The notes beneath the pieces are model-generated. The model saw only the letters and a program-made list of their open reading frames with translations, was not told the origin of the DNA and made no database searches. Position numbers and translations under genes: made by a program. A DNA stretch of 64,000 nucleotides from UBA1672 sp050633285 (GTDB taxonomy: Bacteria; Pseudomonadota; Alphaproteobacteria; Micavibrionales; Micavibrionaceae): NCBI GenBank assembly GCA_050633285.1, contig JBOEGG010000001.1, positions 62,001 through 126,000 on the forward strand, written 5' to 3'. Position 1 is the first letter of the stretch. Every line of letters begins with the position of its first letter. Positions 8,726 through 17,248 of this stretch are shown here, one piece after another.

Positions 8726-9928
8726 CTATAATTTATTACAAATAATCAGCTGTTTTTCATCATTACACAGAGTTACGGCATAAATCCGCTGCTTACCACC
8801 ATCAGAAATCTTCAACTTTTTCTTTAAATCCTGAACATTCATTGGAAAGTTGCGAACGGCCAAATCTGCTTTTTTAATACCAAGCCCCTTCGCCTTAACA
8901 GGCTTAATATCCATGAATTCATAGATCTTCCCCGGAAAGTCAGCGCGCTTTTCACGCGACGTATAAAGATGCGTATGTTGATGTAACTTTTCAAGCCCGT
9001 AAAAAAGCGCAAAAGATTTAAATCCTCCCGACTTTTGATAAGCAGGATCAGGCTCATAAATATAGCTCTGTGGCATCGCATAAGATATCTGAGCATTTTT
9101 CTCATCTGCGAGACGAAATGAAAATTTATGCTGCACACTTCCCGCATCATCAAGGGTAACAGCAACAATATTAACATCACCCACATCCCCCTCACATGTG
9201 AAGTCAAGCTCATAAAGAACCTCTTTACACTCCCCACGCCACTGCACCACATGCACCCGCCTAACGCATTTTAGAGCCAAAACAGCTTTTTCAATATCAA
9301 GTACCGGAGAAGCCTTCACCATGCCCTTTCGAAACTTGGTCTTCAATATTGGTAACAGGCTTAGCACATCAGGAGAACACGCACCTAAGTCATAGATACC
9401 CTTACGCACATTTTCGCGACGCTGCGGATCAATAAAGACGAGATCACCGTTTTCATATTTGTCAAGAAACCCCTCCGCATCGCCATGATGACAACGCGCC
9501 TCACAATGAAGCTTGCCCGCACTTTTCAATATATCGAGATTATAGCCAAGCAAAGCAGCACTTATATCATCGCGCTCTACCCATATGGCTGAATGAAAAT
9601 TTTTAGAAATATGATACGAGTCGACCCCACACCCCGATGTCAAATCAACAAAACTTCCTCCCTCAACCAACGAAGCCTTATATATACCACACGCATCAGA
9701 AGAGGCTTGCTCATACGTATCATTTGGCGGAAATAAAATACCATTCGTTTCGTAAAAATTAGGTGACTTTATTCTGGCTTTCTGACGAACCTTAATCTGA
9801 TCCAGTATCAATGCATAAGGCCACGAGGGGTCTGATGCTTTCTTAAGGGCAAGCTCCCGAACATCAGCATCCTTATTGAATGCAATAAATTGCTGCACAT
9901 CATGCTGTAAAAGAATGCGCCATTCCAT
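8726..9928 (-). CDS. Class I SAM methyltransferase, PG_1098/THUMP-like family
   Basis: The 400-residue protein has a leading helical ferredoxin-like region and a Rossmann methyltransferase core. The SAM-binding motif is FVDLTSGCGVDSYHIS at about residues 103-118, followed by an acidic WVERD and a DPQRR active-site-like motif near 186. The C-terminal about 70 residues (KADLAVRNFPMNVQDLKKKL, then KISDGGKQRIYAVTL) look like the THUMP-like tail. This domain set is the one described in the Porphyromonas PG_1098 type, which I associate mainly with Bacteroidetes. The substrate, probably an RNA, is unknown. It starts one base after the pyrC stop, so it is coupled to pyrC. Confidence 0.75.
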   Translation of the reverse strand: MEWRILLQHDVQQFIAFNKDADVRELALKKASDPSWPYALILDQIKVRQKARIKSPNFYETNGILFPPNDTYEQASSDACGIYKASLVEGGSFVDLTSGCGVDSYHISKNFHSAIWVERDDISAALLGYNLDILKSAGKLHCEARCHHGDAEGFLDKYENGDLVFIDPQRRENVRKGIYDLGACSPDVLSLLPILKTKFRKGMVKASPVLDIEKAVLALKCVRRVHVVQWRGECKEVLYELDFTCEGDVGDVNIVAVTLDDAGSVQHKFSFRLADEKNAQISYAMPQSYIYEPDPAYQKSGGFKSFALFYGLEKLHQHTHLYTSREKRADFPGKIYEFMDIKPVKAKGLGIKKADLAVRNFPMNVQDLKKKLKISDGGKQRIYAVTLCNDEKQLIICNKL

Positions 9929-9929
9929 A

Positions 9930-11036
9930 TTACAACTTCAATGTCCACGGCAATGTCGGTTGATTAAGGCCAAGCGGCAATGGTGTAACGTCTCCTTCTG
10001 GCGTTGGCAAAGCAGAGACTGTTGCATCCTCCCTTATAAGGGAAAAACGTTTCTCAGGAACACTAAGCCCATAAAACGCCGCACCATTCGTACATAAAAA
10101 TTTCTCAAATATTTTCTGGTCAACCACAGAGGACAGGTCAAGACCCGCAAGTTCTGCTCCAACCGCATATAACTGCGGTGCTATTCCTCCGGTAAAACAT
10201 CCGGCCGCGCACCCACAATCTGTCGCCTTCGTTGTATGTGGCGCACTATCCGTACCCGCAAAAAACTGCGTGTTATTCGCATCCACCATTGCCGCACGCA
10301 ATGCATCACGATCCTCAACATGCTTTAAAACGGGCAAGCAAAATAAATGATACTTCAACCCTTGAATAAGATCACCAATCGTATAAATCAAATGCTGTGG
10401 CGTAATTGTCGCGGCTGTTTTCTCACCTGATGCACGCACAAAATCAACCGCACGCTTCGTTGTTACATGCTCACACACAATCTTTAAATTCGGGAATTTT
10501 TCACGCACATGGGGCATACGCTCTTCATAAAAAACTTCTTCCGCATTTGTTGCACGATCAAAATAACGATCCGCCGATAACCCATGCTCTTCTCCATGCA
10601 CACAAAGAACAACACCTGCCTCTTCCATCGCAGCAAACACACCATTTTCAATAAATTCAGTAATTGGCATACCAAATTCTGCACCAGTTGTACCATGCGG
10701 TGGATACGCTTTACACGCCTGTAGCGTGCCATCTTTTGCCCCTTTCAGGATCATATCTGCATTTGTATCCTTGGTCAGATATAGTGGCGTAATCAATACA
10801 TCAAACTTATCCGCCCCTGCCTGAGCTAAATCACGGCGATATCGCTCAATACTCCAATAATCCCCAATCGCTTCATCGGCCTCAAACACAACAGCCGTCG
10901 GCGGCTTGGTATTTGGCATAGCAAGCGCACCCGCACACGCCATATCCAAATGCGCCTGCACATAAGATGCCATTGCATCACCCTGACGGAAATGCGTATG
11001 CAGGTCATACCAATAGGGAAGAGAAAATTCAGTCAT
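9930..11036 (-). CDS. pyrC: Dihydroorotase
   Basis: PyrC closes N-carbamoyl-aspartate to dihydroorotate in pyrimidine synthesis. The protein (368 residues from ATG 11036; an upstream TTG at 11042 is less likely) has the metal-binding DLHTHFRQG near the N-terminus. ACKAYPPHGTT carries the Lys that is carbamylated in this family; HGE and CEHVTT supply further His ligands, and FAGTDSAPHTT carries the catalytic Asp. These fit the short homodimeric E. coli-type PyrC rather than the longer type I enzymes. It is transcribed away from folE and is followed immediately by the methyltransferase gene. Confidence 0.94.
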   Translation of the reverse strand: MTEFSLPYWYDLHTHFRQGDAMASYVQAHLDMACAGALAMPNTKPPTAVVFEADEAIGDYWSIERYRRDLAQAGADKFDVLITPLYLTKDTNADMILKGAKDGTLQACKAYPPHGTTGAEFGMPITEFIENGVFAAMEEAGVVLCVHGEEHGLSADRYFDRATNAEEVFYEERMPHVREKFPNLKIVCEHVTTKRAVDFVRASGEKTAATITPQHLIYTIGDLIQGLKYHLFCLPVLKHVEDRDALRAAMVDANNTQFFAGTDSAPHTTKATDCGCAAGCFTGGIAPQLYAVGAELAGLDLSSVVDQKIFEKFLCTNGAAFYGLSVPEKRFSLIREDATVSALPTPEGDVTPLPLGLNQPTLPWTLKL

Positions 11037-11144
11037 ATCCAATATCTTTCTAAAGTCTTCAAAAAACTGCTACACAAAACACAAACGAAACCATGCACCA
11101 ATATAAGCACATAAGAGCACACACAACATCATGCATTAGGAAAT

Positions 11145-11762
11145 CTAACGGCTATATTGGATCATGTCTAGGAAACGACGCTGCACATCACGGTCTTCTT
11201 TGAAAACACCACTAAACATTGTTGTCACGGTCGAAGAAGAGCCCTTATTCACACCACGTGTAGACATACATTGGTGGTTCGCATCAATAAACACCGCAAC
11301 ACCTTTTGGCTTCAGCGTTTTATCAATCACTTGAACAATGTTACGTGTCATATTTTCTTGCGATACAAGGCGACGTCCGTAAATATCAACAATACGCGCA
11401 AGCTTCGAAATACCGACAACTTGCTCATCCGGCCAATATGCGACATGCGCTTTACCTAAAATCGGGACAAGGTGGTGTTCACAATGAGATACAAAATCAA
11501 TGTCCTTTACCAAAACCATGTCATCGAAACCCTCGATATCTTCAAAAGTCTTGGTTAATTCCTTTGCTGCATCCTTGGTATAGCCGGAGAAAAACTCTTC
11601 ATAAGCCTTAACAACGCGCTTTGGTGTATCTAACAACCCTTCACGTGCAGGATCTTCACCCGCCCAACGTAAAAGCGTCTCAACCGCCTTCATCGCCTCT
11701 TCACGGCTTGGCTTGTTATTCTCAACAATATCCAACTCTGTGCTCATTTTTTCTCGTGCCAT
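11145..11762 (-). CDS. folE: GTP cyclohydrolase I
   Basis: FolE converts GTP to dihydroneopterin triphosphate, the first step of folate synthesis. The zinc site is visible as CEHHLVPILGKAHVAYWP and NHQCMSTRGV, and the central VGISKLARIVDIYGRRLVSQE is the family signature. From the ATG at 11762 the protein is 205 residues; the frame opens with a TTG at 11777 and another Met lies five codons further in, so the start is uncertain by a few residues. It is divergent from cysS; the cysS ATG is 89 bases away, so the two promoters share that gap. Confidence 0.95.
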   Translation of the reverse strand: MAREKMSTELDIVENNKPSREEAMKAVETLLRWAGEDPAREGLLDTPKRVVKAYEEFFSGYTKDAAKELTKTFEDIEGFDDMVLVKDIDFVSHCEHHLVPILGKAHVAYWPDEQVVGISKLARIVDIYGRRLVSQENMTRNIVQVIDKTLKPKGVAVFIDANHQCMSTRGVNKGSSSTVTTMFSGVFKEDRDVQRRFLDMIQYSR

Positions 11763-11851
11763 ATCTAAAAATTCCAAAATTAATGCTTGGTCTTAGCGTT
11801 TCTTTACCTTATTTTCCAGTAAAAAACGCATTAAGAGACAGAATTTTAAAG

Positions 11852-13261
11852 ATGAGCGACACTAAAAACGCATTAAAGCTTCATAACTCCCTGACGCGCC
11901 AAAAAGAAATTTTTGAACCGATTGACCCGAGTCACATCCGCATTTATGCCTGCGGACCAACAGTTTACAGCTACGCTCACATTGGAAATGCACGCATGGC
12001 CGTTGCGTTTGATGTGCTCGCAAACGTACTTCGCACACTTTATCCAAAAGTCACATATGTATCTAATATCACCGATGTGGATGACAAAATCATCACCGCA
12101 TCCCGTGAAACAGGCGAGCCGATTGACGTAATCACAACGAAATACACCCATATCTATAACAACGATATGACAAGCCTTGGCGTAAATGCACCTGATATTC
12201 AACCACGCGCCACCGCACATATCCCGCACATGATCGCAATCATTGAACAATTAATTGAAAAAGAGCATGCCTACGCATCCGAAGGACACGTTTTATTTCA
12301 TGTCCCTTCTTTCGATAAATATGGCGGCCTATCAGGACGTAGCCGCGACGAACAAATCGCCGGTGCACGTGTAGAAGTCGCATCTTATAAAAAAGACGCT
12401 GCCGATTTTGTTCTATGGAAACCAAGTAACAAGGACGAGCCCGGTTGGGATAGCCCATGGGGACGCGGTCGCCCCGGCTGGCACATTGAATGTTCCGCAA
12501 TGGCAGCAGAGCACCTTGGCCTTCCCTTCGACATCCATGGCGGCGGTGCAGATTTAAAATTCCCCCACCATGAAAATGAAATTGCACAAAGCTGCTGTGC
12601 GCATGGTGATAAAGAAGATCTCGCCTCCTTTGCCAAATATTGGGTGCATAATGGCTTTGTCACTGTCGAAGGTGAGAAGATGTCAAAATCCCTTGGCAAT
12701 GTCACACTTGCACATGACCTGATTAAGGATCATGAAGGCGAAGCACTACGCCTGACATTACTCTCTGCCCATTACCGCCAACCTCTGGATTGGAGTGAAG
12801 ACAAAATAAAGCAAAATAAAAAACAACTCGATCGCATGTATAGCTTACTGAAAAGTAAACTCGACCTGTTTAAAGGCGAAGACCTCCCTGAAGGGCAAGT
12901 CTTCCCTGAAGTACAAGAAGCACTCTGCGATGATTTGAATACACCACTTGCCATCGCCCATATGCGCGCATACTGCAACGCACCCCATCATAACAGTATA
13001 AATCCCGATCAATTCGCAGCTAACCTTATTGCCACAGGAAAATTACTTGGAATACTGCAAAAAGACCCCGATGAATGGCTCATACCAAACCAAAATGCTG
13101 CGCAGCAAGATATTGATAAGATTGAAAAACTTATAAAAGAGCGCACAACAGCTAAATCTGAGAAAAACTGGGCACGTGCAGATGAAATCAGAAATGAACT
13201 CACAGAAATGGGTATAGCCATTGAAGACACGCCCGATGGTGCAATCTGGAAAAAGATTTAA
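11852..13261 (+). CDS. cysS: Cysteinyl-tRNA synthetase
   Basis: CysS charges tRNA-Cys. The 469-residue protein has the zinc Cys in IYACGPTVYSYAHIGNAR, with HIGN as its HIGH motif, IECSAMA and HHENEIAQS as further zinc and substrate residues, and KMSKSLGN as the KMSKS loop. The frame is open from 11621, but that part would be antisense to folE; the ATG at 11852 gives the conserved N-terminus and is used here. The C-terminus overlaps the convergent pilin-like gene by four bases. The C-terminal helical domain ends in IEDTPDGAIWKKI, as usual for the family. Confidence 0.97.
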   Translation: MSDTKNALKLHNSLTRQKEIFEPIDPSHIRIYACGPTVYSYAHIGNARMAVAFDVLANVLRTLYPKVTYVSNITDVDDKIITASRETGEPIDVITTKYTHIYNNDMTSLGVNAPDIQPRATAHIPHMIAIIEQLIEKEHAYASEGHVLFHVPSFDKYGGLSGRSRDEQIAGARVEVASYKKDAADFVLWKPSNKDEPGWDSPWGRGRPGWHIECSAMAAEHLGLPFDIHGGGADLKFPHHENEIAQSCCAHGDKEDLASFAKYWVHNGFVTVEGEKMSKSLGNVTLAHDLIKDHEGEALRLTLLSAHYRQPLDWSEDKIKQNKKQLDRMYSLLKSKLDLFKGEDLPEGQVFPEVQEALCDDLNTPLAIAHMRAYCNAPHHNSINPDQFAANLIATGKLLGILQKDPDEWLIPNQNAAQQDIDKIEKLIKERTTAKSEKNWARADEIRNELTEMGIAIEDTPDGAIWKKI

Positions 13262-13962
13262 CGCGCAATTAGAACATTATAATAATGATATGTTCCCGGG
13301 GCGGGCACTGTACCACCGCCCTCAAAACACCCTGCGCGTAAACCTTTAAACACACCGCCAATTGCGTAGTTATTTTGAAAACTACCGATCCACTGATTGC
13401 TTGCCACATCATATGCATTTTGCGACTCTTGCGGTGGTAAACCCGCCACATTATCAATCCCAAGCTTGTCATTTAATGCGGCGCACACACTCACATCCAC
13501 ATTGGGCAAAAACATAATAAGCTCATCCACCTGTGTACCCACACTATTACAGGACCCCGTATCACCTGTCCCGACATCCTCAATACATGTTTGCCCGGTA
13601 AATAACCAATCACTACCATCATTCACCCCAAGAGAAGGGCTACCCCAATGCACACCGCCGCCACTCAAATGAAAAATCTTACATCCATCCTCATTGCAAT
13701 TCGGATTCACATACCCAGACACACTTGAATTTTCAAAGCTGATCTCATCCTCATCATATCCACGCAACCGTATCTGTGTAACGGCCTGCGTCAAAATATT
13801 TGCATACTCGATAACCTCTGTCGCATAAAGAGAGGCCTGCTCATCCGTTAAACTCTGCACAGAATTACGTCCACTTTGCGCAATTGCAAATGACAACGCC
13901 GCCAAAAGTGCAATGGCCATTAAGATATAAAATAATGCATTTCCTGCCGAAGACTGGTTCAT
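13258..13962 (-). CDS. Pilin-like exported protein with single N-terminal membrane segment
   Basis: From ATG 13962 the 234-residue protein begins with MNQSSAGNALFYILMAIALLAALSFAIAQ, with a Gly followed by a hydrophobic helix, then about 200 soluble residues containing eight Cys. The layout resembles prepilin or pseudopilin proteins, in which the helix anchors the subunit and a soluble head is exported. No clear prepilin peptidase motif (G followed by F/M and E at +5) is present, so a simple membrane anchor is also possible. The Cys residues, for example NCNEDGC, suggest disulfides in an oxidising compartment. The function is not recognised. It is convergent with cysS with a 4-base overlap; the in-frame TTG at 13968 is a less likely start. 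Confidence 0.65.
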   Translation of the reverse strand: MNQSSAGNALFYILMAIALLAALSFAIAQSGRNSVQSLTDEQASLYATEVIEYANILTQAVTQIRLRGYDEDEISFENSSVSGYVNPNCNEDGCKIFHLSGGGVHWGSPSLGVNDGSDWLFTGQTCIEDVGTGDTGSCNSVGTQVDELIMFLPNVDVSVCAALNDKLGIDNVAGLPPQESQNAYDVASNQWIGSFQNNYAIGGVFKGLRAGCFEGGGTVPAPGTYHYYNVLIAR

Positions 13963-14075
13963 ATACAAAACTTTATCACTTATTATTCAAAAAACCCAAC
14001 AATCTGGATAAAGCACACTTGAATTTACACAGTATTTTGATTTAATAGATACAATAGAGAAAACAGGATTTTAAA

Positions 14076-14246
14076 ATGACACAAGCACACGCACCCGAAG
14101 TAATTACTGTCGCCGCAGATGCGGATGGCGTGGCCTGTGATGGCGGCAATAGCGCCTTGGGACATCCAAAAGTATGGTACGGATTTGAAGATGGAAATTC
14201 CGTATCATGCGGTTACTGCGGACGGCTTTTTACAAAGTCTTCTTGA
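14076..14246 (+). CDS. Zinc-finger protein, zf-CHCC family (NDUFS6-like)
   Basis: This 56-residue reading frame starts at ATG 14076 and ends at TGA 14244-14246. It contains VACDGG, then LGHPKVW, then SCGYCGRLF, a Cys-His-Cys-x2-Cys zinc-binding pattern. This matches the CHCC zinc-finger family, whose mitochondrial member NDUFS6 is an accessory subunit of respiratory complex I. Alphaproteobacteria commonly encode a stand-alone copy of about 60 residues. The family fit is strong; complex I association in this organism is inferred. It is followed by hsp20 on the same strand after 111 bases. Confidence 0.85.
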   Translation: MTQAHAPEVITVAADADGVACDGGNSALGHPKVWYGFEDGNSVSCGYCGRLFTKSS

Positions 14247-14357
14247 AACTCTATGTAAAATTCCTGTACTGTAGGTCAAAAGCGTGATGCCGCACATGTG
14301 GGTCACCCTTATTTGAACAAACATATTATCTCGCTCATTATTTAGAGGAGTAGAAGA

Positions 14358-14822
14358 ATGACACGTATATCAATGTTTGATAGCCCATTATTTTTGGGAT
14401 TCGACAATTTTGAAAAAACAGTAGACCGCATGCGCAAAGCCGGCGCAGAAGGGTACCCCCCCTATAATATCGAACAAATGGGCGAAGAAGGCTTTCGCAT
14501 CACACTTGCCGTTGCCGGTTTCTCAATGGACTGCCTTGATGTTGAAATAGAACATAACCAACTCGTCATACGCGGAAAACAATCCGAAGATGAACAAGAC
14601 CGTATTTACCTGCATAGAGGAATAGCATCACGCCAATTCCAACGCAGCTTCGTCCTTGCAGATAGTATAGAAGTACGCGGCGCACATTTGGATAATGGAT
14701 TACTCCACATTGATTTAGAGCGCCTGATCCCGGAAAGCTCTGCGGTAAAAATTGAAATCAAGAAAACAGCAAACAAACAAAAAGCGTTAACAGCCATTGG
14801 CGTTGATAAATCTGATGCGTAA
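14358..14822 (+). CDS. Small heat shock protein, Hsp20/IbpA type
   Basis: This ATP-independent holdase binds unfolding proteins. The 154-residue protein has a short N-terminal arm (MFDSPLFLGFDNFEKTVDRM) typical of IbpA-type members. The alpha-crystallin domain spans about residues 38-135, with the LAVAGFSMDCLDVEIEHNQL and GIASRQFQRSFVLADSIEV blocks and the AHLDNGLLHIDL strand. A clear Shine-Dalgarno (AGAGGAG at 14343-14349) precedes the ATG. It forms a pair with the DUF1150 gene downstream. The C-terminal IxI motif is weak (VKIEIKK). I saw no convincing sigma-32 promoter in the 111-base leader. Confidence 0.93.
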   Translation: MTRISMFDSPLFLGFDNFEKTVDRMRKAGAEGYPPYNIEQMGEEGFRITLAVAGFSMDCLDVEIEHNQLVIRGKQSEDEQDRIYLHRGIASRQFQRSFVLADSIEVRGAHLDNGLLHIDLERLIPESSAVKIEIKKTANKQKALTAIGVDKSDA

Positions 14823-14868
14823 ATCAGAAAAAACATATATACTGTTAAAAAACAAAGAGGGAAAGTAA

Positions 14869-15111
14869 ATGAGCGAGCAAAATCCTGCTACAAAACCGCC
14901 GTTAAAATCAGCATTAAAAAACCTCTCGACACAAGATTTTAAAACTTTTGGCCTCAATCAAATTGGCTATATTAAGCGTGTTGATAACGATAACAAAACA
15001 ATATACGCCATTCATGCTGCAGATGGAAAACAGATAGATTCTGCGAATTCGCATGAACTCGCCGTCTTCACAGCAAGACAAAATGACGTCGAACCAATGA
15101 CCGTTCAATAA
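14869..15111 (+). CDS. DUF1150 family protein
   Basis: The 80-residue protein contains FGLNQIGYIKRVDN followed by YAIHAADGKQI and ELAVFTARQNDVEPMTVQ, which matches the DUF1150 family. This family is largely alphaproteobacterial and is usually found just downstream of hsp20, as here (46 bases, same strand). The role is unknown; a link to the heat-shock response is inferred from this repeated association. An AGAGGGAAAG Shine-Dalgarno precedes the ATG. Confidence 0.87.
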   Translation: MSEQNPATKPPLKSALKNLSTQDFKTFGLNQIGYIKRVDNDNKTIYAIHAADGKQIDSANSHELAVFTARQNDVEPMTVQ

Positions 15112-15143
15112 ACGTCAAAAACTATTCTAAAAAAAGAAAATGA

Positions 15144-15611
15144 TTAAGCTGCAATCATCCAGTCTTGTGATGGCATGAATAAAACGCGCATGGCATCTTC
15201 ATCTCTTGCATCACGTAGCGCATCACAAAGCTCTTGCGCTCTTAAAACTCTGGAAATACTGGCAAGGCGTTGTAAATGAAATGGCCCGCTTGAACGTGGT
15301 GAAATCACTGCGGCCATAACATTAACCGGCTTATTATCAAGCGCATTAAAATCAATATCCTGATCAAACGTCAACATCGCAAGAACCGGACTTTTTATTT
15401 TTTCAGACTTCACATCAAAGATAGAGATTCCATCACCCATACCAAATGTGCGCTCAGACAAACGGCGCGCAAAAACCTTACGCAACACAGAGACCTCTGT
15501 CCCACATAAAGCGGCAGAATGTTCTGCTAAAAGCTCAAAAGCTCTATCCTGTGTTTGTGCCTTCAAACGCGCCAAAAACAGATCAAAATCCAACTCTTTC
15601 ATATTACGCAT
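15144..15611 (-). CDS. PtsN-like EIIA protein lacking the phospho-histidine
   Basis: The 155-residue protein has the EIIA type-2 (PtsN) fold signature: VLRKVFARRLSERTFGMGDGISIFDV in the place of the PtsN active-site block, PVNVMAAVISP, and FHLQRLASISRVL. In PtsN the block reads GxGNGIAIPHGR and the His is phosphorylated by NPr. Aligned residue by residue, that His is Asp66 here (GMGDGISIFDV). The protein therefore cannot be phosphorylated in the usual way and may act as a constitutive mimic. It lies downstream of hpf in the order rpoN-hpf-ptsN found in many proteobacteria, although two inserted genes now separate it. An AAGGA motif supports the ATG at 15611. Confidence 0.72.
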   Translation of the reverse strand: MRNMKELDFDLFLARLKAQTQDRAFELLAEHSAALCGTEVSVLRKVFARRLSERTFGMGDGISIFDVKSEKIKSPVLAMLTFDQDIDFNALDNKPVNVMAAVISPRSSGPFHLQRLASISRVLRAQELCDALRDARDEDAMRVLFMPSQDWMIAA

Positions 15612-15861
15612 TATCTACGTCCTTGTGTTCCCACACTCTAATTTGAGGGGGTTGTAACATATATAAAAACCATCTGCCTAGAAAAAAATTTGCTACCGCG
15701 CATATATTAGAATTTACTATTAAACATGTATATCAATAACTTAAAAAAATAAGTTCATTTTTAATGCATTTTGATGATGGGTTTATGCCCTTTTCCGTGC
15801 AAAAAATTATCAGGATTTTTCTGTGCACAATCAAACATACACGCAATAGGATTCAAATAAT

Positions 15862-16413
15862 TTACGAACCGGTCTTAATAACCGGATCATCTGATTTAGT
15901 CTCTACCCCGATAACATTCAATCCCATGCGGCAATAAAAATTAACCGAATTAACCTTATTACTGTCACGTGTATTCAGATAAACCACGTTATCCCCTTTA
16001 AATATCTCTGACAAAACGGCAGCAACATAGAAATGCCCCATACCCCTACCACGATACTCAGGAAACAGCCCCACCTTATATATCTCAGTGACCGGCCTGC
16101 CTTGCTCATCAACAGAAACCACACCATCCTGACATTGAAGTGTTTGGCAAAAACCAATAGTCTTTCCACTTTTTTTAAAAAGATATAAATGCGAAGATGT
16201 ACTCTCTACACGCTGCTTTAAATCACTCATATAACCAGGATCAAAATATTCCGCCCTCTTACTCCATTGAGAATCTTTGCCCACACGTTCAATCATATCC
16301 ATTAAAAAAGAAAGATCCGGACGCTCTTCAACAATAGACATCTCCTCACGCGCCCTGGGGACACCTGAGAATTCTTCTCTACGACCGGTAATATGCATCA
16401 ACTTATATGGCAT
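15862..16413 (-). CDS. GNAT family N-acetyltransferase
   Basis: The 183-residue protein has the acetyl-CoA pyrophosphate-binding motif A, KVGLFPEYRGRGMGHFYVAAVL at about residues 117-138, containing the R-G-R-G-M-G loop. It also has a following VVYLNTRDSNKVNSVNFYCRMGL segment that fits motif B of the GNAT fold. The substrate cannot be told from sequence. Its ATG directly abuts the stop of the regulator gene upstream (no spacer), so the two are translated as a unit. Both are inserted between hpf and the ptsN-like gene. Confidence 0.8.
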   Translation of the reverse strand: MPYKLMHITGRREEFSGVPRAREEMSIVEERPDLSFLMDMIERVGKDSQWSKRAEYFDPGYMSDLKQRVESTSSHLYLFKKSGKTIGFCQTLQCQDGVVSVDEQGRPVTEIYKVGLFPEYRGRGMGHFYVAAVLSEIFKGDNVVYLNTRDSNKVNSVNFYCRMGLNVIGVETKSDDPVIKTGS

Positions 16414-17070
16414 TCAACGGTCTCCATAATAGTTCCAATCAATTTCAAATTGATGACGCCATGTCTGCGCCAGACGTTGCCTATTCATAATTTCAATTAC
16501 GACGTCATCTTCATCAAAATAAATAGATGCAACAGTACCCCCATATATATAAATAGAATTTCCAAAAAACTCCTTTGGCTCTATCCATCTATAATCTGCG
16601 ATTGTCCCTGCAATCTCACCACCATCACGAACCGCAATAATCTTAAAATCAATATTATCCTTAACACTCTCCATACGCGCCACGTGCATGGCATACCAAT
16701 CAGCCCCTAAAGTTTGCAAGAATAATTCAGGGTGCCCATTAATAATGCGGATATCGCCACCAATGCTACCCGCAGTCATATAAATATCATCCATTAGAGT
16801 ACGAAAACCCTGCCTACCATATAAAACTTCAAAATCTTGCGGAGGCTTACGGGCAACGCCATCGTTATGTGTGAAAACAATCCTCTTATTAGAGAAATAT
16901 GCATTCAAAATATCCAACGTAGATTTGGATATATCCTGTTTCGAAGTATCTTTAGGATTCAAATATTTTGTTAAATTAGGAACATTAAGATCAAGCTCAT
17001 CGCAAACATGGTTCACGCGAAGTCCTAAAAGTGAGATAGCAGCTCTGATTTGCGCAGGTGAAATCGTCAT
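16414..17070 (-). CDS. HTH regulator with TrmB-like effector domain
   Basis: Taken from ATG 17070 (218 residues; a TTG at 17115 opens the frame but adds a non-conserved leader). Residues 1-60 form an XRE-like helix-turn-helix beginning MTISPAQIRAAISLLGLRVN. The remaining 140 residues contain YGRQGFRTLMDDIYMTA, then ADYRWIEPKEFFGNSIYIYG, VASIYF and RHQFEIDWN. That series resembles the effector part of TrmB-type and PLD-like transcription regulators, in which conserved YRWIPxEFF, YGxxVAII and FxxxW motifs are usual. The ligand is unknown. It is fused by zero spacing to a GNAT gene, which suggests they act together. Confidence 0.6.
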   Translation of the reverse strand: MTISPAQIRAAISLLGLRVNHVCDELDLNVPNLTKYLNPKDTSKQDISKSTLDILNAYFSNKRIVFTHNDGVARKPPQDFEVLYGRQGFRTLMDDIYMTAGSIGGDIRIINGHPELFLQTLGADWYAMHVARMESVKDNIDFKIIAVRDGGEIAGTIADYRWIEPKEFFGNSIYIYGGTVASIYFDEDDVVIEIMNRQRLAQTWRHQFEIDWNYYGDR

Positions 17071-17212
17071 AACAAAAATTGTTATATCACTTCTAAAAAT
17101 GATAGCAATACGCAAAATACGTTATTGAATAATTAAATTATGTATTTTAATGCACAATTCATAGCAAACGATAAATTAATTATGTTATTGCATATTTTTA
17201 TTATCTTTATGA

Positions 17213-17242
17213 TTGACTCATCTCAACAATTTTAGATATAAC
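17213..17242 (+). promoter_or_regulatory. Promoter candidate for the small RNA
   Basis: TTGACT at 17213-17218 and TATAAC at 17237-17242 are separated by 18 bases, a good fit to a housekeeping sigma promoter. It points toward the two-hairpin region and no protein gene lies between it and the terminator. Confidence 0.45.
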
Positions 17243-17248
17243 AAACAC

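Noticed and set aside
11621..11851. Upstream extension of cysS
   Set aside because: It overlaps folE in antisense and lies before the conserved CysS N-terminus.
14247..14357. Heat-shock (sigma-32) promoter or RNA thermometer before hsp20
   Set aside because: CTTGAAA occurs at 14242, but no CCCCAT-like -10 follows at the right spacing, and the hairpin near the ribosome site is weak and interrupted.
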